DNA from: a bacterium HR41
GTDB lineage: Bacteria > Actinomycetota > Thermoleophilia > Solirubrobacterales > Thermoleophilaceae
Direction of reading: 5' to 3'
Assembly: GCA_002898855.1 (NCBI GenBank)
Contig: BEIR01000090.1
Coordinates: forward strand, 1-5,911
DNA: 5,911 nucleotides
Below, piece by piece: positions 1-5,911 of the stretch (the first letter of the stretch is position 1; each line of letters opens with the position of its first letter). The notes under the pieces are model-generated. The model did no database searches and had not been told where the DNA came from. It saw only the letters and a program-made list of their open reading frames with translations. Position numbers and translations under genes: made by a program.

Positions 1-1083
1 CGCTCGACCGGCACGGTCGGCCAGCGCCCGGTGGTTCCCGACCCGCCCACCTACCGGCGTTGCATCGCAGCCAAACGCGCGGCGAGCGAACCGCGTGCCA
101 AGGGCGCGAAACCGCCCAGCGACGCCGAGCTCAAGCGCCTCTGCCGCGAGCAGTACGAGCAGCTACGCGACGACGTGATGCGTTTTCTCGTGCAGGGCGA
201 GTGGTTGCGCGCCGAGGCGCGGCGCTCCGGTATCCGCGTCTCGCCGGCCGAAATCGAGCGCACTTTCGACGAGCAGCTGAGACAGGCGTTCCCCGGCAAG
301 AACGGCAACGCGCGCTACCAGCAGTTCCTGCGCCGCACGGGGATGACCAAGCGCGACATCCTCGAGCGGATCGAGCTGAGCCTGCTCCAGCAGCGCATCC
401 AACAGCGTGTGCAAGACCGTGCCGCAGCGATCGACGAGAGCGACATCGTCTCCTACTACGAGCGCAACAAGCAGCAGTTCTCGCAACCCGAGCGGCGCGA
501 CGTCGAGCTCGTTCTGACCGACACCCGCGCCCAGGCGTTGCGGGCACGGCGCGAGATCGAGCGCGGCCGTAGCTTCGCGGAGGTCGCGAGGCGCTACTCG
601 ACCGACGACGTCTCCAAGCAGCAGGGCGGACGGCTGACGGGTGTGACACGCGGCAGCCAGGAGCGAGCGCTCGACAACGCGAACTTCAAGGCCCGGCGCA
701 AGCAGCTCGTCGGTCCGCTCCGCACCGCGCTCGGCTTCTACGTCTTCCGTGTCACACGCATCAGCCGGGCGCGGACCGAGCCGCTCAACGCCACCGTCCG
801 CGCGACCATCCGCAGCCAGCTCGAGAGCGACCAGCAGCAAAAGGCGCTGACGCTCTTCATTCAGGAGTTCAGCGAGCGCTCGCGCGCCGAGACGGTGTGC
901 GCGGAAGGTTTCGTGGTCTCGGAGTGCGACAACGGGCCGCCGCTGGCCGGTCGCCCGCGCGGGCGCACGCCTGCTTCGGGCGGTAACCCCAATCCGTCGG
1001 GCGCCGCAGCGCAACCGCAGCCGTCGCAAGCGGCAGGACTGCAGGGTCTCGGGGGGCTCGGCCAAACGCCCGGAACCCCCTAG
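1..1083 (+). CDS. SurA/PrsA-type peptidyl-prolyl isomerase (foldase), 5'-partial
   Basis: Likely an exported or lipid-anchored foldase helping proteins fold outside the membrane. The frame is open from base 1; the first in-window start codon (GTG at 31) lies inside conserved-looking sequence, so the true start and any signal peptide are upstream. Counting from that GTG, residues about 30-140 form a charged helical SurA-N-like region. Residues about 150-245 match a parvulin domain: the stretch SFAEVARRYSTDDVSKQQGG, then VGPLRTALGFYVFRV. Residues about 250-287 are a closing helix. The end, from about 300, is a Pro/Gly/Gln-rich, probably disordered tail. Both usual parvulin histidines are replaced: the HILV-type position reads VELV (Glu159) and the GYHI-type position reads GFYV (Tyr237). 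Isomerase activity is therefore doubtful and a chaperone role is plausible. Four cysteines (11, 38, 290, 299) could form disulfides. It ends 16 bases before mazG. The family call is firm; the exact role is inferred. Confidence 0.88.
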   Translation, partial: RSTGTVGQRPVVPDPPTYRRCIAAKRAASEPRAKGAKPPSDAELKRLCREQYEQLRDDVMRFLVQGEWLRAEARRSGIRVSPAEIERTFDEQLRQAFPGKNGNARYQQFLRRTGMTKRDILERIELSLLQQRIQQRVQDRAAAIDESDIVSYYERNKQQFSQPERRDVELVLTDTRAQALRARREIERGRSFAEVARRYSTDDVSKQQGGRLTGVTRGSQERALDNANFKARRKQLVGPLRTALGFYVFRVTRISRARTEPLNATVRATIRSQLESDQQQKALTLFIQEFSERSRAETVCAEGFVVSECDNGPPLAGRPRGRTPASGGNPNPSGAAAQPQPSQAAGLQGLGGLGQTPGTP

Positions 1084-1099
1084 CGCGGGACTCTTCCCT

Positions 1100-1933
1100 G
1101 TGGGTGCGGGAGCGGACGACCACGGCGACGAGCGCGCCGGCAGATCCGCCGAGAGCACCGAGGGGGCCGACTACGCACTTGCCGAGATGCCGTCGCCGAC
1201 CGCTGCCGTGGCGCTAGCGCGCCTCGATCGGCTCGCCCGCCGTTTGCGCCGCGACTGCCCGTGGGACCGCGAGCAGAACGAGCGCACGATCGTTCCGCAC
1301 ACCGTCGAGGAGGCGTACGAGGTCGCGGACGCGGCGCTCGCCGCTGACGACGCGAAGCTCATCGACGAGCTCGGCGATCTCCTCTACCAGGTCGTGTTCC
1401 TGGCGCTACTTTTGGAGGAGCGCGGCGTCGGCGATTTCGCCGCCGTGGCCGACGGGCTGCGCCGCAAGCTGATCCGCCGCCATCCGCACGTTTTCGGCGA
1501 CGTGCGTGCGTCCAGCGCCGACGAGGCGGTGCGCACCTGGAGCGAAGTCAAGCGCCACCGCGAGCGCGGCGGGGCGACGTTCGCCGACATCGCCACGACC
1601 CTGCCGGCGACGCTGCGGGCCCGCAAGGTGCTGCGACGAGCACGGGCCGCCGGGCTCCTCCCCGACCGCACGGCCGCGGAGTGCGCGCACGCGCTCGCCG
1701 AGCAGGCCGACCGCGCGGGCCGTGGCCGGAGCGACGCAGAGCGCTCGGCGGCGGACAGCACCAGCGAGCGCGAAGCTGGAAGGATTCTGCTCTGCGCGGT
1801 CGAGCTCGCGCTCGCTCTCGGCGCCGATCCCGAGCTCGCTCTCCGCCGCGCAGCGGACGAGCTCGCGGCGCGGCTCGAGCCGTCCGATCGCGCTCCGCAC
1901 AAAGACAAGCGATCCCCCGACCCCGGAGGCTGA
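1100..1933 (+). CDS. mazG: MazG nucleoside triphosphate pyrophosphohydrolase
   Basis: Hydrolyses NTPs or dNTPs to the monophosphate and pyrophosphate; in the cytoplasm this cleans the nucleotide pool and may lower alarmone levels. The first half carries a complete MazG site: CPWDREQ (53-59), the metal-binding EEAYE (Glu70, Glu71, Glu74), then ELGD (Glu90, Asp93), and the family hallmark KLIRRHPHVFGD (123-134). The second half keeps the fold pattern (GADPELALRRAADEL, 241-255), but its metal motifs are degraded: EQADR replaces EExxE and EAGR (225-228) replaces ExxD. Length (277 aa) is close to the 263 of E. coli MazG. I chose GTG 1100 because codons 1-29 keep G/C at most third positions and it lies 16 bases after the foldase stop. 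ATG 1187, giving 248 aa starting nearer the conserved domain, is a real alternative; neither has a good ribosome site. The stop lies 3 bases before eno. Confidence 0.93.
   Translation: MGAGADDHGDERAGRSAESTEGADYALAEMPSPTAAVALARLDRLARRLRRDCPWDREQNERTIVPHTVEEAYEVADAALAADDAKLIDELGDLLYQVVFLALLLEERGVGDFAAVADGLRRKLIRRHPHVFGDVRASSADEAVRTWSEVKRHRERGGATFADIATTLPATLRARKVLRRARAAGLLPDRTAAECAHALAEQADRAGRGRSDAERSAADSTSEREAGRILLCAVELALALGADPELALRRAADELAARLEPSDRAPHKDKRSPDPGG
1925..1929 (+). promoter_or_regulatory. Shine-Dalgarno site of eno
   Basis: GGAGG lies inside the last codons of mazG, 7 bases before the GTG at 1937. It is the clearest ribosome binding site in the window. It settles the enolase start and suggests that eno is translated efficiently on its own even when it shares a transcript with mazG. 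Confidence 0.85.
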
Positions 1934-3226
<1,293 letters not shown>

Positions 3227-3287
3227 CGACGTCCCGGTGGCGCGGTGCGACCGGGGCGCAGGGTCTCTTGCATCCCCGCGCACGGGC

Positions 3288-3309
3288 AGGAGCGGCGCTG
3301 GCGCCAGCG
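3288..3309 (+). promoter_or_regulatory. AGGAG plus perfect 14-base palindrome ahead of the ftsB-like gene
   Basis: AGGAG (3288-3292) is followed by CGCTGGCGCCAGCG (3296-3309), a perfect 7+7 palindrome that could form a 5-bp hairpin with a GCGC loop. It ends 12 bases before the GTG at 3322. It could be a protein-binding operator or an RNA hairpin near the ribosome site. If translation instead starts upstream (TTG 3268, or a CTG at 3298 inside the palindrome), it is coding sequence. A 14-base palindrome of G/C-rich bases can also arise by chance, so the regulatory reading is weak. Confidence 0.3.
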
Positions 3310-3321
3310 AACAGCGGCTGT

Positions 3322-3657
3322 GTGGCATCCGCGGGGCGAGCGACAGCCGCGCGACGGTCGGCCGCGCGGGCGCGGATCGACTGGGACGCGCTCGCGCGCC
3401 GCGCCTTGCTCGTGGTCCTGGGCACGATCCTCGCCCTCTATGTCGAGCCGGCTACGCGCTGGGTCGCCCAGCGCGCCGAACTTCGCCGTGAGCGCGCGGC
3501 GCTCGAGCAGCTGGAGCGCGAGAACCGGCGGCTGCGCGCCCGCGCCGCCGAGCTGCGGCGCGGAACGGCTGTCGAGCGCGAGGCGCGTGCCCTCGGGATG
3601 GTGCGTGTCGGCGAGCGCCCCTACTTCGTCCTGAAGGGCGAGCGCTCGCCTCGCTGA
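3322..3657 (+). CDS. FtsB/DivIC-type septum formation initiator protein
   Basis: A small bitopic membrane protein of the FtsB/DivIC family, which in known bacteria joins FtsL and FtsQ at the division site and helps activate septal wall synthesis. From GTG 3322 it has 111 aa. There is a short Arg/Ala-rich cytoplasmic segment (1-25), one membrane helix (about 26-42, LARRALLVVLGTILALY), a charged extracytoplasmic coiled coil (about 47-80) with leucines and alanines at heptad-like spacing, and the conserved end EREARALGMVRVGERPYF (85-102). Its place right after enolase is typical of actinobacteria (compare Rv1023-Rv1024). The start is uncertain: the frame is open back into eno. TTG 3268 (129 aa) is possible, and a CTG at 3298 sits 5 bases after AGGAG. 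I prefer GTG 3322 because third-position G/C rises from about two thirds to over four fifths from there. The family call is firm. Confidence 0.85.
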   Translation: MASAGRATAARRSAARARIDWDALARRALLVVLGTILALYVEPATRWVAQRAELRRERAALEQLERENRRLRARAAELRRGTAVEREARALGMVRVGERPYFVLKGERSPR

Positions 3658-3752
3658 GAGCTTGCCTCCGGCCGGTTTGCGGCGGACCGAACGTCGGGCG
3701 CTCTTTCGCACGACGGGCGAGCTTGTGTGCTGCCTAGGGTTTGGGGTGCACG

Positions 3753-4073
3753 ATGGACCCCGAGGTCGAGAGCGCACTCGAACAGTGGCGCGAAGGGGAG
3801 CGGCGGCTGCTCGCCGAGCCCGACCGGCATGTCGATGAAGCCGCCTGGGAGCTCACCGAGGAGCTGCGCCGCAGGCTGGGCGGGGCGTTTGCGCTCGCCG
3901 AGCTGGCGGCGCTCTACAACGACCAAAACGACTGGGCGCTAGCTGCCGCAAGTTTGCGCGTCGGCGCTCCGCGCGCGGCCTGGGCTGTTGATGTCGCCTT
4001 CGCCCGCTACGCCCGCGAAGCGGCCGACTTCGGCGGCGGTGTCGTGCGCGCCGAGCGGGGCCGGACGAGCTAG
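3753..4073 (+). CDS. Small soluble protein of unknown function, 106 aa
   Basis: I do not recognise a named family. The protein is acidic to neutral and predicted mostly helical, with no signal peptide, membrane segment or metal motif. Residues 3-45 form charged helices (EQWREGERRLLAEPD, then ELTEELRRRLGG). Residues 46-68 read AFALAELAALYNDQNDWA, rich in aromatic and acidic residues. The end contains AFARYAREAADFGGG (82-96), which looks like a conserved core, followed by a basic tail. I chose ATG 3753, preceded by a G-rich GGGGTG at 3743-3748. An in-frame TTG at 3741 would add four residues. It lies 95 bases after the ftsB-like gene on the same strand and ends 13 bases from the end of mobA, which faces it. 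In mycobacteria the gene after ftsB encodes a DUF501 protein of about 155 aa; this one is shorter and I see no clear likeness. Coding-like base composition and the neat fit between neighbours support a real gene. Confidence 0.75.
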   Translation: MDPEVESALEQWREGERRLLAEPDRHVDEAAWELTEELRRRLGGAFALAELAALYNDQNDWALAAASLRVGAPRAAWAVDVAFARYAREAADFGGGVVRAERGRTS

Positions 4074-4086
4074 CGAGACAGCGCGC

Positions 4087-4812
4087 TCACCGGCTCCTGC
4101 AGCCCCGCTCTAACGCGGCGGTCGGAGCGGCGGTGCACAGCGTTGCTGCGCGTGCGAGGTCGCGCGGCGTGTCGATGTCGAAGAGCGCCGTTTTGACTAG
4201 CGACACGCCGCTCGTAACGTCGCAGGCGTCGGCGCCGGCGGTCACTCCGCGGGCGAACGGCAGCACACGACAACCCGCTGTCGCGAGCGCTGCGCGGAGT
4301 GACGCCCCGCGCGCGAGCATCTCCTCGAGATGCGGCAGACAGCTGCGCTCCCAGCGGGCAGGAAAGGGGGCGAGGCCGGAGCAGGTGGCCACCGCCGCCA
4401 CGCCCGCTGTGGCGGCCAGGGCGGCGATCAGGCGAGCGGGCACGAACGGCATGTCGCAGGCCAGGACGACGATCGCCTCGGCCTCGAGCGTGCGCAGCGC
4501 ATGGACTATGCCGCACAGCGGATGGTGGTCGCTGTCCCCCTCGAGCAGCACCCGCACCGCGGGCGGCAGCGGACGCGGTAGGGAGCAGCCGGGCTTGGTC
4601 ACGACCGCCACCGGCAAACCGGCGCGCGCCAAAGCCGCGATCGGGTACCGCAGAAGCGGCGTGCCGGCCAGCAGCTGCCGCGGCTTGTCGCCCCCCATGC
4701 GCGACCCCCGTCCCCCGGCCAGCACGACCCCGACGACCCCTGGGCAGCGCCCACCGCGAACGTGGCCGCGAGGCTGGCGGCCGCGACGCGCACGAGCCTG
4801 CGCCGCGCTCAT
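4087..4812 (-). CDS. mobA: Molybdenum cofactor guanylyltransferase, MobA-like
   Basis: Transfers GMP from GTP to Mo-molybdopterin, giving the guanine dinucleotide cofactor used by DMSO-reductase-type enzymes; cytoplasmic. The 241-aa product has a nucleotidyltransferase Rossmann-like fold. The nucleotide-binding loop is LAGGRGSRMGGDK (31-43), with GVVGVV forming the preceding strand. HPLCGI (97-102) matches the usual GPLAGI-type segment. CDMPF (119-123) supplies the metal-binding aspartate, and DIDTPRDLA (212-220) matches the family's NVNTPEDL-type end. It has about 25 extra residues before the first strand, rich in Arg and Gly, and about 20 extra at the C-terminus. The start ATG (4812-4810) overlaps the moaA stop as ATGA, and there is no strong ribosome site of its own, so translation is probably coupled to moaA. 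Close relatives (MocA, which uses CTP, and other small nucleotidyltransferases) are possible, but the motifs and the moaA link favour MobA. Confidence 0.87.
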   Translation of the reverse strand: MSAAQARARRGRQPRGHVRGGRCPGVVGVVLAGGRGSRMGGDKPRQLLAGTPLLRYPIAALARAGLPVAVVTKPGCSLPRPLPPAVRVLLEGDSDHHPLCGIVHALRTLEAEAIVVLACDMPFVPARLIAALAATAGVAAVATCSGLAPFPARWERSCLPHLEEMLARGASLRAALATAGCRVLPFARGVTAGADACDVTSGVSLVKTALFDIDTPRDLARAATLCTAAPTAALERGCRSR

Positions 4813-5804
4813 CCGCCGATCGCCGACATCGTCCGCTCCGGCGGCGTGAACCGCGCCGTGGCGATGGTGTGTCCGCGCGGTTTGCGGGCGACCGCGCCGC
4901 GCACCAACGCAGCGAGCTCGCGATCGCTCGCGCCTGCGCGCAACGGTGTGCGCAGATCGAGCTCTTCGCTCGCGAACAGACAGGTTTTCAGGTGGCCGTC
5001 GGCGGTCAGGCGCAGGCGCGTGCAGTCGCCGCAGAACGGGGCGCTGACGGGGCTGACGAAAGCAATCGTCCCGCTGCCGTCGGCGAACCGGTATGCGCGC
5101 GCGGTGGCGCCCGCCGGGCGGGGAAGCTCCTCGAGCGCGTAACGCCGCTCGATCCGTTCGCGCAGCTCGGAGGCGGTCACGACCGCGTCCGGGCGCCACG
5201 AGCGTTCGCCGTCGAGGGGCATGAACTCGAGACAGCGCACCTCGTAGGGGCGGGTGCGTGCCAGCTCGACGAAGGCGAACAGCTCGCGGTCGCTGAAGTC
5301 ACGCGTCGCCACGACGTTGACCTTGATCCGCTCGACGCCGGGCGTGCGCTCGAGCGCGGCGAGGCCGGCGAGAACGCGGCGCAGCAGCGGTCGCCGTGTT
5401 ATCGCCGCGAACCGCTGTGCCGAGAGGGAGTCGAGACTGACGTTGAAGTGGCTGATGCCCGCCGCCGCCAGCTCGGCAGCCCGACGCTCGAGCAGCACGC
5501 CGTTGGTGGTGATCGCAAGCCGCTCGATCTCGGGGATGCGCCGCAGCGCCGCAGCAAGGTCGACGAGATCGCCGCGCAGCAGCGGCTCGCCGCCGGTAAT
5601 GCGCAGGCGCCGGATGCCGAGCCGCGCCAACAGCGCGACGAGTCGCACCGTCTCGCCGATCGTGAGGAGCTCCGTGCGCGGGGCGTAGGGCACCCCCTCG
5701 GCCGGCATGCAGTAGCGGCAGCGCAGGTTGCAGCGGTCGGTGACCGACAGACGCAGGTCGCGGGCGACCCTGCCGAAGGAGTCGACGAGCGCGGGACTGC
5801 CCAT
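4809..5804 (-). CDS. moaA: GTP 3',8-cyclase MoaA (radical SAM)
   Basis: Catalyses the first step of molybdenum cofactor synthesis: radical SAM cyclisation of GTP to 3',8-cyclo-7,8-dihydro-GTP, which MoaC turns into cyclic pyranopterin monophosphate. From ATG 5804 the product is 331 aa, normal for MoaA. The radical SAM cluster is Cys25-x3-Cys29-x2-Cys32, followed by TGGEP (70-74) for SAM binding. The second, GTP-binding cluster is Cys258-x2-Cys261-x13-Cys275, with Arg263 and Arg265 between. Arg18 matches the third GTP-contacting arginine known from Staphylococcus aureus MoaA. The protein ends MSAIGG, keeping the essential C-terminal Gly-Gly. With this start the first cluster sits one residue from its place in S. 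aureus MoaA. An in-frame ATG at 5903 would add 33 Arg/Ala-rich residues with no family counterpart, and the frame is open to the window edge. It overlaps mobA by 4 bases, forming an operon. Confidence 0.95.
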   Translation of the reverse strand: MGSPALVDSFGRVARDLRLSVTDRCNLRCRYCMPAEGVPYAPRTELLTIGETVRLVALLARLGIRRLRITGGEPLLRGDLVDLAAALRRIPEIERLAITTNGVLLERRAAELAAAGISHFNVSLDSLSAQRFAAITRRPLLRRVLAGLAALERTPGVERIKVNVVATRDFSDRELFAFVELARTRPYEVRCLEFMPLDGERSWRPDAVVTASELRERIERRYALEELPRPAGATARAYRFADGSGTIAFVSPVSAPFCGDCTRLRLTADGHLKTCLFASEELDLRTPLRAGASDRELAALVRGAVARKPRGHTIATARFTPPERTMSAIGG

Positions 5805-5911
5805 CGCTCGGCGGCTGAGCGCTGCGTGCGCGAGCGCCTCCGCACAGAGCGCCCCGTCAGCGGCCCTGGCGTCGCGTCCCGCTGCGCTGCGCCGCCTGCA
5901 CATCGCCTCAC
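5805..5911. other. Upstream flank of moaA at the window edge, unassigned
   Basis: These 107 bases precede the chosen moaA start. On the minus strand two frames stay open to the edge: the moaA frame (with an ATG at 5903-5901) and one beginning GTG at 5911. Both have G/C-rich third positions, so base composition does not decide. I see no convincing promoter, riboswitch or terminator. It may be moaA leader, the end of an upstream gene, or an N-terminal extension. Confidence 0.5.

Noticed and set aside
163..1158. Minus-strand open frame (331 codons) opposite the foldase gene
   Set aside because: Leu/Ala/Arg-rich shadow of the parvulin gene, with no domain and no ribosome site worth noting.
1802..1866. 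Repeated GAGCTCGC (1802, 1832, 1859)
   Set aside because: These encode Glu-Leu-Ala in helical stretches of MazG; preferred codons explain the repetition and the spacing is irregular.
3735..3740. TAGGGT as a possible -10 box for the 106-residue gene
   Set aside because: It resembles an actinobacterial -10, but there is no matching -35 at 16-18 bases upstream and the transcript start would fall only about 6 bases before the ATG. Too weak to annotate.
3658..3752. Hairpin-like inverted repeats after the ftsB-like gene (CCGGCCGG at 3668; GCTCGCC at 3644 with GGCGAGC at 3716)
   Set aside because: The first is a short self-palindrome and the second has a loop of about 65 bases; both are expected by chance at this G+C, and no T-run follows.
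4040..4110. Possible bidirectional terminator between the convergent gene ends
   Set aside because: Only a 5-base GCCGG/CCGGC pairing with a loop of more than 20 bases and no T-run on either side; not convincing.
4133..4849. Plus-strand open frame opposite mobA
   Set aside because: Ser/Arg/Pro-rich translation with no motif, whereas the minus strand encodes clear MobA motifs.

Overview
The window is about 70% G+C, uses GTG and ATG starts and has strongly G/C-biased third codon positions. The run of genes foldase, mazG, enolase, FtsB/DivIC matches the actinobacterial layout around eno (in Mycobacterium tuberculosis: mazG, lpqU, eno, Rv1024). With the style of the proteins, this suggests a high-G+C actinobacterium, perhaps a deep-branching class such as Thermoleophilia. 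The phylum is fairly safe; the class is a guess from memory, not a search.

Layout. (1) Bases 1-4073, plus strand: a closely packed housekeeping run. It opens with the 3' part of an exported SurA/PrsA-type peptidyl-prolyl isomerase, already open at base 1. Next come mazG (nucleotide pyrophosphohydrolase), eno (enolase, complete with all catalytic residues), an FtsB/DivIC-type division protein with one membrane helix and a coiled coil, and a small soluble protein of unknown function. The first three genes are separated by 16 and 3 bases and probably share a transcript. The last two follow after 95-base gaps. (2) Bases 4087-5804, minus strand: a molybdenum-cofactor pair, moaA then mobA, overlapping by an ATGA and pointing at the first group, with 13 bases between the convergent ends. 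(3) Bases 5805-5911: upstream flank of moaA, open to the window edge and not assigned.

How the genes work together: the plus-strand group joins envelope protein folding, nucleotide-pool cleaning, glycolysis and division-site assembly. These are probably linked by growth-related co-expression rather than by one pathway. The minus-strand pair supplies the first step (GTP to cyclic dehydro-GTP) and a late step (guanylylation to the dinucleotide cofactor) of molybdopterin synthesis. The intermediate genes (moaC, moaD, moaE, moeA, mogA) are not in view.

I found no RNA gene, insertion sequence, CRISPR array, prophage or convincing terminator, and no evidence of a new multi-gene system. The points most worth a second look are the loss of both conserved histidines in the foldase's parvulin domain, the decayed second catalytic site of MazG, a perfect 14-base palindrome just before the ftsB-like start, and the unrecognised 106-residue protein.
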